Origin: Rhizomys pruinosus
Lineage: Eukaryota; Chordata; Mammalia; Rodentia; Spalacidae
Direction: 5' to 3'
DNA: 64,000 nt
Assembly: GCA_009823505.1 (NCBI GenBank)
Contig: VZQC01013731.1
Location: 9,319 to 73,318 of the forward strand
The notes beneath the pieces are model-generated. The model made no database searches. It saw nothing but the letters and a program-made list of their open reading frames with translations, and was not told the origin of the DNA. The translations under genes were made by a program, and so were the position numbers. Shown here piece after piece: positions 43,823-58,800 of this stretch (its first letter is position 1; every line of letters begins with the position of its first letter).

Positions 43823-46800
43823 GTAAGAGGCCCCTCTGCGAGCGCGGGTCTCCCTCAAGACCGGTGCCGGGTCCGCTCGGGTTCCACTGGCTCTGCCGTG
43901 GTCATGGGCGTGGGGTGCGGAGCGCCGGGGGTGCCCAGCGGGGCCTTGCGTGCGGGTGAAAGCCCCTGCGTTTGATGAGTGCTCTGCTCTTTTGCACTGC
44001 TTGGTTTTTGAGGAGCTCTTCCTGGACTCTTTGCTGAGCTTGAACAAGGGCGCAGCTACAAGTTCCGCAGTGGCGACGTTGGCGGGGAGCTTTGATTGTG
44101 GCCTGCAGTTAAGACCTTGCCATCTCCAGCGTAAACTGCCCCCTAAGTGTTCCTCTGTAATCATGAGAAGGGTAATTAGGAATGTAAAGTGAAAGCCAGA
44201 GCCTACACGAGGTAACCCAGGCGATGTGAGTGACCAGTTTCTCTTTTAATTGGCGAATAGGATAATTATGCAGATAACTGGAATGCTTGGGGAAGTGGAA
44301 CACTTCTCAGATTCATATAGCATGTATAATTTTTTTTTACATGCCAGGTATTAATTGTCACTTATTATGTAACTTAATCTTCACAAATACACTTGGAGTC
44401 ACACTCTTTAAAAAGGAGTGGGTTTGCCGGGCGTGGTGACGCACACCTTTAATCCCAGCATTCGGGAGGTGGTGGCAAGGGGATCTCTGAGTTCAAGAAT
44501 ACCTGGGGCTACAGGGAGACCCTGTCTCCAAAAGACCCTCCCATCCCCCTACCCCCCAAAAAGCAGTGGGTTTGAACAAGGTACTAACAAGTTCAGCATT
44601 GTAAAGGAGTTTAAACCAATGCTTTACACACATCTTTTTCACGTTGAGGTGTTTGGAATATTGGTCTTAGTACACTAGCAAATTGGTGACTTTTAAAATA
44701 AGACTTATATAAGACTTAAAGGAAAAGCTACAAGCCCACCTTAAGCCCTTGTTAAACTGTCTTGTTTATTTACATTCTACTTTAATACCTAGTATGCCAA
44801 CTGTCAGGCCAAGGAATAAGTGTGTCTATTACCTGATGGTTTTAAATAAAATATTCTACATTGCTAGTTGTAATAAATTATTTTTTGTTAGACTTAAGTT
44901 AAAACTGATTGTATAATGTGAAAATAGACAGGAATACAGAATGATCAATGTCAACCCTGAAAATAAACTGAGTTTAAGGAATTTCTAGGAATTGGCCCTG
45001 TTCGAAATGCTAATCGAGCAATTGGATATTATTGAAATGTTGAGCATATATTTGGAAGGTCTTTTTAAGGAATCTCTCATAGACAAGTTTAATGGATCAG
45101 TTTATAAGTACACTTATCTTAAACTTGATATTTTTCTAAAAAGAGAATTGAAATATGACTGGAGGGTGGGAGGAGTGCTATGAAGTGCGAATTTTAGGCA
45201 GGAGCAAAGAGGGGCTCCCAGAGACTCCACCCCAGGCTGAGGCACTATTGGAAGTTGATGTCATATATAATTTGGACTCTGGTAGATTATTACAAAAAAG
45301 AGGAGGACATGCAGTTTAAAGAGAAGGAGGTGTGTGGAGGTGGAAGAGTGATGGGGTGGATGTGGTCAAGATACATTGCTTGCATGTGTGGAATTTTAAA
45401 GAAGAAACAATTGCCCAAATCTTAGAGCTTAAAGTTTTAATACTAAACAAAATTCACTACAAAAGTTAGATGAGGGGCTGGAGAGATAGCCTAGCGGTTA
45501 AGAGCACCGACGCTCTTGCAGAGGACCCGGGTTCGATCCCCAGCACCCACATGGCGGCTAAGAACCGTCTGTAACTCCAATTCCAGGAGAACTCCAGTTC
45601 CAGGGGAATCCGAGACCCTCTTCTGACCTCCGCGGCATTGCACGACACGGGTGCACAGACCTGCATGCAGACAGTACATTCATACACATACAAAAATAAA
45701 TAATAAAAAAAAAATTAAAAAAAAAAAAAAGTTAGATGAATATAAACGACATTGGTTGTTATTGGACTGGTTTGAATTGTTTTTTTCCAAAAAATGTAAT
45801 AATATTAGAGTTTTAACTGTTACTTTTTTAATACAAGGGATTAATGAAGTTTTAAGGAATGATTGCTGGAAGGAAGGAATGATGTGCATGCTTTTGTTCA
45901 TTATTAACAGATGTGGGGGGGGTTCCCTTTGTTTTTGACCAGATGCCTGCATATACCACCCAGGTGTTCCTGTCTTTCATGATGCTCTGAAGGTAGGCCT
46001 TTTCAGTTTCTTCATACTTGCGTAGTAAACTTAAAGATGGAATAAAACCATTTTTCTCTGCATGTCAGTTTTTCTTCTCTTTGAAAAAAATACTTATAAT
46101 TTTTTTTGTGTGTGTGTGAATGAATGTATTGCCTGCACGTATGTAAGTGCATCAATGTTATACAGTGCCCAGAAGTCAGAAGAGAGAGTTGGATGCCCTG
46201 GAACTGGAGTTACAGAGTTATCTGCCTTGTGGGTGCTGGGATTTGAACCCAGATCCTCTGTAAGAGCAGCTTGTGCTCTTAACTGCTAAGCTGTTTCTTC
46301 AGCCCCCAGCCCGTTTTTCTTTCTTAATAATTATGCTGGAATGCTTTGAGGTATGGCTCTAAAGGCAAAGAAGACTTGCCAAGGTTATTTTGTTTTGACT
46401 CCACCTCATTTTCCTAATGACTTCCTACTTTCCTAATTTTGAATAAAGTTGAATAAAAGCATTAGGATTGAGCTCAGGTTCATTAGTGTTGGCTAATGAG
46501 AAGGTTCCTCTCAGTATTGGGAGTGTGTGTCTCAGTTCAGACATTAAGTTGAAGTGTTGTTGTTGTTGTTGTTGTTTTGTTTTGTTTTTGTTTTTTTGGT
46601 GGGGTTTTTTTGGTGTACGAATGTACTGTCTGCATGTAGGTTTGTGCACCCATGTCATGCAATGACTCAGAGGTCAGAAAAGGGTGTCGGATTCCCCTGG
46701 AACTGGAAATAAAGACGTTCTCAGCAGCCATGTGGGTGCTGGGGATCGAACCCAGGTCCTCTGAAAGAACAGTCATGTGGTGTTCTTAACCGCTAGGCCA

Positions 46801-49800
46801 TCTCTCCAGCCCCAAGTTGAAGTGTTTTTTTACTGGAGACATGGTACTGAGTTTTCACCTGTATTTCCTAGATAAGCTGGAGAATCAGAAATATAATTTT
46901 TATGACCAAGTTTTGGATGCTGATCTTTTAAAAATACATGATAATGTATATTTGAAGATTGCTTTGTACATCTCGAAAATGCTGCAGTGGGCTCTCAGTG
47001 GGTTTAGATATTACTGCCTTTGTTCCCAGGAACCTAAAAGAGTCTCATATAAATATTGTTGCTGTTTTAATTTTCTAATTATGCCTTCTAGAAATTAGTG
47101 GGATTCAAGCCGGGCATGTTGGCGCACACCTTTAATCCTAGCACTTGGGAGGCAGGTGGATCTTGAAAAGAACAAAAAAAAAAAGAAAGAAAAAAAAGAA
47201 ATTAGTAGGATTCTTACATTTTAAGTGATACAGGAAAAAAAAAAATCTAAACAAAGGCATACAACATAAGTTTGTGTTCCTTGCTGAGTTTTGTGTTAGA
47301 ACAATGTAACAGGGCCTTTTGTCCAGCTCCTGTTTATGTCTTTTTAGCCTTTTTTATTTTTGGTCTGTTTTAGACAGGGTCTCCCTGTAGCTCCGGCTGT
47401 CCTGGAACTCGCCATGTAGACCAGGCTGGCCTTGAACTTACAAAGATCCGCCTGCCTCTGCTTCCTGAGTGCTGATTAAAGGCATGCACCACCATGCCTG
47501 GCTCTTTTCAGCCTTTTTTTTTTTTTTTAATTTTATTTATTTTTGTATGTGTATGAATGTACTGTCTGCATGTAGGTCTGTGCACCTGCGTCGTGCAATG
47601 CCTCGGAGGTCAGAAGAGGGTGTCAGATTCCCCTAGAACTGGAGTTCTCCTGGAATTGGAGTTACAGACAGTTCTTAGCCTCCATGTGGGTGCTAGGGAT
47701 TGAACCAGGTCCTCTGCAAGAGCAGTCGGTGCTCTTAACCGCTAGGCTATCTCTCCAGCCCTCTTTTTGACAGTGGGGTTGCTCGACCTCTGTTAACCTT
47801 ATTGTGCCTTTTTCTTTCTTATTTTTCCCCTATGCTATTTCCTGATGCCTCCTAACCATAGGGTGATGTTTTACATTATTCTCTCATTAAGCGCATTTGT
47901 GTTGTCCTCAGTTGTCACCTGTCAGTTATTTTTATGCCTTACTTGTGTGTATGTGTCTTACTGACAATGTCAAACCATTCCTAAAGAGAAGTATTTATTA
48001 CTCTCATTTCTGTAGTTATATTGGTTTGTATTTGCTCTATTCTGTGCTTGTACATGCCCATGTGGGTAGAGGCCAAAGGTCAGTCAACCTCTGGAGTCTT
48101 CTATCTCTCTTCATCAAATATTTAAGCAAGGTCTCTTCACTAAACCTGGAGCTTTCTGACTCATCAAGACTATGTAGTCTAGGAGCTCAAAGGACTCACA
48201 GCAGTTTTTACAGATAGGCCTTGCATCTAGCTTTTGTACATGGGTGCTGGGCATCAAAAGTTGGGTCCTGGGGCTGGAGAAATGGCTCAGTGGTTAAGAA
48301 CACCACCTGCTCTTGCAGAGGACCTAGGTTCAATTCCCATACCCACATGGCAGCTAACAACTGTTTGTAACTCCAGTTCCAGGGGATCCTACACCTTCTT
48401 CTGACCTTCAGGCATTCCACAACAGTGGTATACCTAGCCACATGCAGGCGATACTTTCATACACAAATAAAAATAATATCTTTTTTTTTCCACCAGGCAT
48501 GGTGGCACACACCTTTAATCCTAGCACTTGGGAGGCAGAGTCAGTGGATCAAGACCAACCTGGTCTACATAGCAAGTTCCAGGACAGCCAGAGCTACAGG
48601 GAGACCCTGTCTCAAAAAGACCAAATATATCTTTTTTTCTTAAGAGTTGGGTTCTTCTGACTGAAACAGTGAACTTCTGCTCAAAACAGTGAACTTCCAC
48701 ATGGAGAATATTGAGAAAGACTGAAAAAAAGATGAAAAACATGTTTGGCAGAATACATGAGCTCTGGTGGGGATAGGGTGGGGGACATGGGTCTAGATTT
48801 GATAATCTTGTACAAAATATATATTAAAAAAGATTTAATTTAAAAAAAAAGTTGGGTTCTAATGCTTATATAGCAAGCACTGCCCTGGATGAACCTTCTC
48901 CTGACCTCCTTATTATAAGGCTGTATTCTCTGAATATATATTGTAAACCTAGGATTTCCAAAATAGCTGGATTCCGTTTCTATTCTATTCCCAGAATAGA
49001 AATGTCAATATAAGGCCATTAGTAACCATATGATCTACTTCAATTTATCCTTTATTTTTACTGAGGACTAGCACAGGACCCAGATTGGCATCTGAGAATA
49101 TGTTGGTTGTGTCATGTCTTACGTGGTGTATCCCAGGGTCTGGCATAATTCTCTATGATTAAGCAGTAAAACATTCTCTCTTACTAGATTTTTTTTTTAA
49201 TTAATATAATATGAATGCTCTTTAAACCCTGTCAGGTCAAGGTAATTGGTTTCATTTGCATCTCAGTTTAGAACAAAGGAGACCATAGTTCACAAAAGGA
49301 AAATTTAAATTACGGGTTTTTTTTTTAATTTTCCCTTAAAAAAAGAGAAACATGAAAGTGCGCAGTTTATTTTTTAAAAATCCACTACCAAAATGTTTGT
49401 ACCTTCTAAGAAACAGGCCCATGTGAATTTCATCTGAATTTGAGAATTTTTTTTTTATTTCCTTTTTCTCTAGTATATTTGAATTAGGAACAATAACTAA
49501 AAGCCAGTTTGGGTAAGCTGTTAAGTATGATTAGAAAAAATATCTGTCTTTTGAACAAAGCAACTAATATTAAGCCTTTTCCCCTATGGTATAGTTCAAG
49601 ATGCAGGTGGAAGCCCAAAGAAAAGCTTGAATAAGCTTTTAATGAAGCTAGGATACAGTGATGGTACATACCTTGCAAGAGGAGGCAAGGCAAGCAAAGG
49701 AAAGAATTTAAGATCCAGTGTCCTCTACTCTTTGTTCCTTGTGGCTTTTATTGATTTGTGTAAAGAGGAATTGGTGATGGATGCTTCTACATGTCAAAGC

Positions 49801-52800
49801 AGTCCTGGGCTTACTCTGGCTAACCAAGGAGGAAATACTTAGTCTTATTTTTTGACATTTAACTTCCTAGTCTGTTATAAGCTCCCCTCTTATCTAAAAT
49901 GTAGAGTGTATATTTGATAAAGAGAACAAAACTATCCATTGCTGTGAGCTTACCTTTTTGATCTGGGTCAGCTAAAATCTGCCCTACTGAGGTTTCATAT
50001 TTAACCTTGCAGTTATTTAACCTTGCAATTATTCTTTCACTGACTTATTTTCAACTTGGTAGACAGTAACAAGCCATTTGGGGAAGAAGGCATTATAGCA
50101 CATAAATCTATCACCTTTCCTAATTTTTTTTTTTTTTTTTTTTGTCTTTTCGAGACAGGGTCTCCCTGTAGCCCCAGAACTCCCTGCCTTACCCCAACAA
50201 AATTGCTTGATAGTTTGTTAAAAAATCAGAGATCTCATGTTTCTATCTGCTTATGCTTCTGGCTGAAAGGTTAGTTTTACCTTCAAAGATGAATGCATAG
50301 GCTTTTGTGTTGGTCTGTGGTATTATAATTGCTGATTTTTTTTTTTTTCAAGTAAAGCACCTTCCCAGATCCTTTAATTATATGTATTGGAGAGGAGGAT
50401 ATTGGGACTCAAAGCTTGGGTCTTATGCATACTAGTTAAGCTCACTACACTGAATCATCCCCAGTCCGTTAGCTGGTATTCTAAATTATAAAATTTTTTC
50501 CTAAAAATTATCAGGTCTGGAGAGATAGCCTAGTGGTTAAGAGCACCAACTGCTCTTGCAGAGGACCTGGGTTTGATCCCCAGCACCCACATGGCTCCAG
50601 TTCCAGGGGAATCCGATGCCCTCTTCTGACTTCCATGGCATTGCACAACACGGGTGCACAAACCTACACGCAGACAGTACATTCATACACATAAAAAATA
50701 AATAAAATTTAAAAAAATTTAAGTATCCACCTACTTCCTCCTGAGTGCTGGGATTAAAGGTGTACACCACTCCACCCAGCTAAAGTCAAGTACTTGTCTT
50801 AAATAGAAGCAATTTCTGATTTTCTGTTTTAATGACAGCTCATATTATAAATTATTCTAACATTGGATACTTTGTTTTTGTTTTTAGCATACTGAAAATC
50901 ATTTCACTTAATTAGGAAAGAGGTTATACGACTTCACAAGTGAGCATATATGTACATAGCAGGATTCTGGGGCTGGAGAGATGGCTCAGTGGTTAAGAGC
51001 GCTCATTGCTCTTGCAGAGTACCGGGGTTCAATTTCCACCACCCACATGGCTGCTAAGAACTGTCTTTAAGCCAGGCCATGGTGTCGTATGCCTTTAATC
51101 CTAGGCAGAGGTAGGCAGATCTTTGAAAGTTCAAGGCCAGCCTGGTCTACAGAGTGAGTTCCAGCTGGGGCTGCAGGGAGATTCTGTTTCAAAAAAAAAA
51201 AAATCAGGATTCAAGTAAATAAGTGCAAAAAATCTGAAAAAGCAGTTTTCAGGGTTTTTGTTTGTTTGTTTTATAGGGTTGGTCTTGCTGTAAGAGAAGA
51301 ACAACTGATTTTTCTGACTTCTTAAGCATTGTAGTAAGTATTAGTTGATTTCTCTATATCCTTTCCCTAAAGTACATGCAGCAGTCTGAAGTTTACAAAG
51401 GAGTTCATTTCCCTTTAATAGCCTCTAAAATAATTTGTCTGCCTTGGAGATTAAGATTTTTTTTTTTTTAATGTGTGTGAGTGTACTGTCTGCATGTAGG
51501 TTGGTGCACCCATGTCATGCAATGCAAAAGTCAGAAAAGGGCGTCGGATTCCCCTGGAACTGGAGTTAAAGACTGTTCTTAGCCACCATGTGGGTGCTGG
51601 GAATCAACCCAGGTCCTCTGTAAGAGCAGTTGGGTGCTCTTAACCGCTGAGCCATCTCTCCAGCCCAGGATTTTTAAGATACGAATTACTCATTTTGTCA
51701 TTTCAGCTTCTTGATTTTAGTAATCTCAAAAGAGCATCAAGAAAGAAGTGGCAGGCAGTGAGTCAATTTTCAGTTAGGAATGGTGCGTTTTCTCAAGATT
51801 CTGTTGAGATGGACCATTATTTCACATGGCACCAAGAAAGAAAGCGCATATTTCCATTTTACAGATGAAAAAAAAAATTATAGAAGAGTACCTTGCTTAA
51901 GATGATATTGGAATTAAGTAGGAAAATTGGAGCTCAAATTGAGACTTTCTTGGTTTGCATTTTATTTTAGCCTAAGCCAGGGTCCCTTGACTCCTGACCA
52001 TCTTGCCTCCAAGTACTGAGATTACAGCTGGCACCATGCCAGACTTATGCAGTATTGGGACTCAGTCCCAGTGTTTTTGTACATACTAGACAGGCACTTA
52101 ACAGCTGAGATGGCAGTCTGAGACCTTTTTAAATAAAGAACTTTGGCAATATATAAATAATTTTTCAGTGGTGGGCTCCAAAATGGTTAACAGGCCAGCC
52201 TGAGCGACATAGTGTCCCCGAAATACAAACATGCATAAATAAACAAAGGAGATAAAAGCGTAGCTGTTAATTCATATATTTCACTAACAGGGCTGTACAA
52301 AAGGTAGGCATAATAGTGAAAAGCCACCTGAACCAGTCAAGCCGGAAGTCAAGACTACTGAAAAGAAGGAACTATCTGAACTAAAACCCAAATTTCAGGA
52401 GCATATCATTCAAGCACCTAAACCAGTAGAAGCAATAAAAAGACCAAGGTATACACTATATATCAGTTTATATTTGTAACTTGAATAATAGTATTTGTTG
52501 GTAGCATTTCCTTTTAACATTTTATATAATAGTATTTGTAGTGAACATCACGTATGATTTTCTTTTTGCTTACCCTTTTTTATTTGAGGGCATATACATA
52601 GTAGAATTTGGTAATAGATTTATTTTACAGGTGCAAATACTATCCGTGTGGGGGAATTGCACATCTTGTTCATTTTAAGGCATGATGCAATTCTGAAAGC
52701 ATCGTCCTTTCATGAAATTAATTTTAATTGCAAAAATACACAGAGGTCTGATCACTTACTTTTGATTTCAGGTGGCTGAAAACTATTCTCATTAGTACTT

Positions 52801-55800
52801 GTGGAGTTTTAATTTATTTGATTTAGATGGCTTCTGTCAAAATAGTCTTAAAGTAGCTTTAGTTTACTTTGAAGTAGAATTAGATTCTTTCAAAGGTTTC
52901 CACACATGTTCTAGGTTTTCCGTTAAATCAGATCTTTATATTGCACCTAGGTAGTGATTGTTTTAGAACCAAACTACAGAATGTAAACATATGATTTGGG
53001 CTTCAGATTTGTCTCTGGTAATTTTTTAAATGAAAAGGGAATAATAGAAACCAGTTAATTTTTATTTAGATAAATTTAAGTTTTTCCCAACTTTTTCTCT
53101 TTTTTTTTTTTTAATTTTTATTTTATGTGTATGAGTGTATTCCCTGCATGTAAATTCAGCCATTTCATGAAAAGCCTGAGGTCAGAGAGGGTGTCATCCT
53201 CTAGAACTGGAGTTACAAGCAGTTGTTAGCAGCCATGTGGGTGCTGGGAATCAAACACCAGTCTTCTGAAAGAACAACCAGTGCTCTTAACTGCTGACCC
53301 ATCTCTCCAACCCCTCCCAACTTGTTCTTTATTGATTTTGCATAAATAAATTTATAGAAAATTATATCATATAGGTCCAAGAAAAGTATCCCAGCTTTTG
53401 ATGTCTATTCGCTCATTAATATGTTACATACAGGCTGTAGTTAAAAGATCAGAGTGATTGGGACTGAAGAGATCACTTAGAATAAGAGCACTGGCTGCTC
53501 TTGCAGAAGAGTCTGGTTCCATTTCCAACACCCACATGGTGGCTAGCAACCATTTGTAACTCTGGTTTTAGGGACTCTTAACATCCTTATCTGGCCTCCA
53601 CAGGCATTGCAGAACATGGCAGAGAAGCTCTTTTTTTTTCGGGGGGCGGGGGGTTCGGTATTCTTGAGACAGGGTCTCCCTTTAGTCCCAGCCAGCCTGG
53701 AGCTCGCTCTGTAGACCAGGCTGGCCTTGAACTCACAGAGATCGTCTCCCTCAGCCTCCCTAGTGCTGGGATTAAAGGCATGGGCCACCACATCCTGCTC
53801 TCATAACTTAAAAAAAAAAAAATGGATTGAGCCGACGTGGTGGCACACGCCTTTAATCCTAGCACTTGGGAGACAGAGGCAGGCAAATCTTTGTGAGTTC
53901 AAGGCCAGCCTGGTCAACAGAATGAGTTCCAGGACAGGTGGGGCTACAGGGAGACCCTGTCTCAAAAAGACCCCCCCCAGAAAAAAGGATTGAAATGATG
54001 TTATTCTACCTATGTTACTATTGAGGGATTGATACACTATAGAATAGCCAGTTTTGATAAACAGGGAAAAGACAAGTATTCTGTCACAGCTCTTATCTTA
54101 ACTCCCTTACATTACAATGGCATCTGCTATCATAAAATAATATGAGCTAATAACATCTTTAAATTATAGACTGCAGATTTATAAGGTTTAAATTGATCTA
54201 ATGTGTGAGATTCTAGTTCTAGGGTACTTTATCAGTGTTTGCCAGGTTGTCATTATGGATACAGAGTGAATTACCTGTCACTTTGGGAGCAGGGGCGTAT
54301 TTTTATTGTTGCATTTATTAAGACTCAATTCTGACTTTAGAATAAGTTTAAACAAAGTGTATATCAAAAAAATTAACCATTATGAAATAAAAGAATGTAA
54401 TGGTACCTTGTCATAAAATTGTATCTGGATTTATAAATCCATGTCAGATGCCCATGCAAAGTAAATTATCTCTACTAATAAAAATTAGTGAGTTCACTTA
54501 TTGCCTATTTTGTACCTGTTTATTATATGCTCAGAATTTTGCTTGATGAACTGAAAGGACTTTATAGTCCTTTCCTCATCATTTACTCATCTTTTACCAG
54601 CTTGATTTCCTAGTCTTGAATCCCTCCCTATTCATAAGTTCTACTGACTAATATCTTTGTATGCTGACAATGACATGAATATTTGAAACTTAATTTCTTA
54701 GTAGAGGGATGGTTTTTGTTAAAACCTAAAATGTAATTGGATATAACAGTTATTTGTAAAATACTTTTAATTAGGAGTAACTTAATGCACACAAATAATT
54801 TAACATTACATAAGGGTATTTTTTAAGGTTATCAATTTTAAGTACAAAGAAAAGATTTTGGTATATTAATAATGGTAATAAGGCTTCAAAATTCCCTAGC
54901 CCAGATGAACCAATGACAAATTTGGAGTTAAAAATATCTGCTTCCCTAAAACAAGCACTTGATAAACTTAAACTGTCATCAGGGAATGAAGAAGATAAAA
55001 AAGGTAAGATTACTTTTTATTATATCTTTCTATATAAGAGCCATTCAGAAAGATAGCAGTTCATTAAATGTGAAATGTAGCAGATTGTAGTGAAGAGCTT
55101 ATTTTATTTGCAATGGTTCATTCATTATGTCTGTGTGCAAAATAATCATCTGTTAAAATTTTTCCCTCATTTCTTTTTACAATTAAATTTCTTCGATAAT
55201 TAAAAGTCTTTGTGCATTGTGTATGTTATTCATTTCATGTATGCTTACTACCAAGAGACAAAAATACCCTTTCATGATTTCTCTTTTACAAGATTATAAG
55301 ATTTTTCTAAAGATTGGATAAAGCATTCCATTATAAAATGAAAGTGTGATATGTCACTTGGCAAACTAGAAATGAAATCTAATTACCATAAGGCATTTGG
55401 TTTGGTTTGGTTTAGAGACAGAAGACCTTGCCCTTACAGCTCAGGCTGGCCTGCATCTTGCTGTGTGGTCCCAGTTGACCTCAAATTCATGATCATCCTT
55501 CAGCCTCTCAAATGTTTCCATTATAAATGTGCATGCATTCCACACGTGCTGTGCATTTTGTAGGTTTTTTTTTTTTTTTTGCTTTTGCTTAAATAGGACT
55601 TATAGGAAACTTTTTAAGAATAGAAGATAGTGATGAAATCTTATTTTATTCTCTCCTTTCTTCATTTCAGAAGAAGACAGTGATGAAATTAAGATTGGGA
55701 CCTCTTGTAAAAATGGAGGGTGTTCAAAGGTATATATTATAAAACTTTGTTATAAAGTAAATTTTAATAATCAAAGGACTGCAGTTCATTTTCTAAGCTT

Positions 55801-58800
55801 AGCAAATAGTTGGGTGCTTGTTAAGTGTTGGGTACTTTTCCTAAAGTTTGGGGTTACAAACCGACTTTCTGAGAGAAACATCTGATGGAATTATGGAAGT
55901 AAATCTCATTACTTTAACATCTAAAGTAGTTAGTATGTATGAGACATTGTTTCAGGCCTGGAGATAATAGTATCAAAAAAGAACCTCTTTGGGGGGAGCA
56001 AATAAATATTATTTTCTGGGCAGACGGTTAAAAATAGGCAATTAAATAATTTAGGCATGTAAATAAAGCAGACCAACTAAGTTCTAGTTGGGAACTGTTT
56101 ACAACTTGTTGATGAAAGTTTTTTGGTGTGGCACTAGATCAGAATTTGAGTAAGATAGGAAATGAGGCATAGCGTTGGATAAGAGTACTGTTCATGAGGG
56201 GGCAACACATGCAGAGAGACGCTTTAAAGCTAGGCCCCTCGGGGAATGACAAGGTTATGGAACTTGGACAGCAGTATAAAAGGAGTAGAGAAGCGTGTGA
56301 GGTGGTAGAGGGCCTAAACCAGGTGAGGGCTTGGGTTAACTTCTTAAGATTATGATGTAGCCATTACTTGTTTAGGAATGCTTTGTTTGAGACAGGGTCC
56401 TACTGTGTACCCCTTGTTGGCCAGGAAATTATTATGAAAACAAGGCTGGCCTCGAACTTACAGAGATCTACCTCTTCCTCCTTCTCCAGTGCTGGAGTGG
56501 TTTTTGAGGGTTTTTTATTGGTTTTGGTTTGGTTTTTTTGTTGTTGTTTTGAGGGGGGTTTTTTGTTTTTTTTTTACACAGATCTCACTCTAACTTAACC
56601 AGGCCTTAAACTTCTGTTTCTTTTCCTTTACCTGACTGCTAGGGGGAGAGGGTTTTTTTGTTTGTTTGTTTGTTTGTTTTGTTTTGTTTTAATCTTAGTT
56701 TAAATTACTTCTTTGTTGAAATAGAGTCTCCATGTAACTAGCCCCAGCTGGCCTGAACCTTCCGTGCTTGCCCTGATTTCACAGAGATCCACCTGCTTTG
56801 TTTTCCAGTGCCATGATTAAAGGCTCCACACCTGGGTCTAGAGAGAGGTTTTAAAGCAATTTATGTCACAAATAGCAAACATATACTGACTGAACAGAAA
56901 TGGAATAAGAAGAGAAACTAGGTTGGTTGCTGTTCTAGGTCAAGCAGTGCTCTCTTGAAGAGTAGGTTACTGAGAAGTGATTAAACATGAGCATAGCCTC
57001 CATCTCTACTAATGCTGCTTTCTCCATTCAATCTCACTTGACTCATTCTGCATAGCCTCCATCTCTACTAATGTCGCTTTCTCCATTTAATCTCACTTGA
57101 CTCATTCTGCATAGCCTCCATCTCTACTAATGTCGCTTTCTCCATTTAATCTCACTTGACTCATTCTGTTTACTCTCTGTCTCACAGTACGGTTTATGAA
57201 AATGGGGTTTGGGGGCTGGAGAGATGGCCTAGTGGGTAAGAGCACGAACCTCTCTTGAGAGAACCCGGGTTCAATTCCCAGCACTCACATGGCAGCTAAG
57301 AAGCATCTTTAAGCCAGGAGTGATGGTACATGCCTTTAATACTAGCACTTGGGAGGCAGAGGCAGGCAGATCTCTGAGTTCAAGGCCAGCCAGGTCTACA
57401 GAGTGAGTTCCAGGCCACCTGGGGCTATAGGGAGACCCTATCTCAAAATAAAAAAGAAAGAAAATAGGGGTTTTTGTTGTATCTGGAATGCTTGGGACAG
57501 TGCCCAGCACACAGCAAATATGTGTATAATTTGGATACTTGTGACTTCAAGCATCTCGGCAATTGTTTAATATGATTGTAAGACTTCAGGTCACAACCTG
57601 TGCCACAAGAAGCCAGGTTCAGCCACTCATCTTTGATAAGCCAAATTAATAGTGAAAAGCAAAAAAAGAGGGGGGGTATTTATTCATTGGCCACACATTT
57701 GAGAAGAGGGATCACGATGTCCACCAGTGGACATACCCCCACCCCCCAGTCTGTCTAAGTACAGGGTCAGGGGTGTATATATCTGAGCAGTCCCAGTCAA
57801 GGTCTGTTCCAGGCCTCTCTTTCCATTTCCCCTCTGGCTGGTCCAGGCTTTAGGTTTTAGGTTTTCTTTTCTCCCTGCATGAGGCTCCTGGGGTAATTCC
57901 AGTTTCTTGGAGTCCATTGTTTCAGTAGTCTGATAGCTAAATAAGCGGCACAGGCATCTCTTATAAATTACTTTCATCCCTGCCAGACCAATTATGGTAA
58001 CATTAGTTGAAAGTGAAAATGGGGTCTGGACCAGTTTTTATTTTTCCTTCCCATGAGATTTGAGATCATCTTGGTTATTAAAATAGGGATAAGAATGGAG
58101 ATGCAACTTGGTGTGAGGGAGAAGTAATAGGTAATTAATTTTAGAGTGAGAAAGCTATACAGATGGCTGAATACTAGAGCAAGATTACAGAGAAGATATC
58201 AGGTGAGTTTTGAAAACTGAAAGTACCAAAAATGGGGAGGGAGGAGATAACACTGGTAGAGCTATTGGCTATACTACAAAGAAAAGATAAAATGGAATAT
58301 CATAATAGAATTTGTTCATGTGGATCGACCTGAAGAAGTAACCAAATCTAAGAGACGCTTTAGTGATGGGAAGCTAATCTTACTTTATAGAGGCCATTAA
58401 AGAAATGTTTTAATATTCCATTTATATTTGTTAGAACTTAGACACGTACAAGTTTCACAGTGAACACAGCAGTGCTGATAAGCATGCCTTGCTACTTAGT
58501 ATTTTTCTCTTCATAGGTGTCTATCAATATTGATTAGTTTGGGGCTGTTTTTTAAGTTAATGTAAAATCATAAAATTTATAAATTTTTATGATTGTCTAC
58601 TGGTACTTAGTGGTTTTTTTCAGATTTATTTTGCAGTATATACCCATGGTCTTGCCCTTTTCATTGCTTTGTGAAAGTTGTTTTTAAGTGTACTGCAATT
58701 ATTTTTCCTTCCTATTGTCTTTTAAGTTTTTTGTTCATATATATAACTCTGAGGACTAGAAATGGAATTGGATGTTGTATGTTGAGCTTTAGCAGACACA

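Larger units (their letters stand above)
43480..43980 (+). promoter_or_regulatory. Chordc1: Chordc1 CpG-island promoter and 5'UTR
   Basis: GC- and CpG-rich stretch around the Chordc1 start with no convincing TATA box. It holds ETS-type sites, a five-unit heat-shock element and a YY1-like motif over the ATG. The transcription start is not fixed by sequence alone; it probably lies within about 80 bp of the ATG. CpG density drops soon after 43980. Confidence 0.85.

Noticed and set aside
56991..57167. CRISPR-like array
   Set aside because: Direct 59-bp tandem copies with no spacers, in a mammalian intron.
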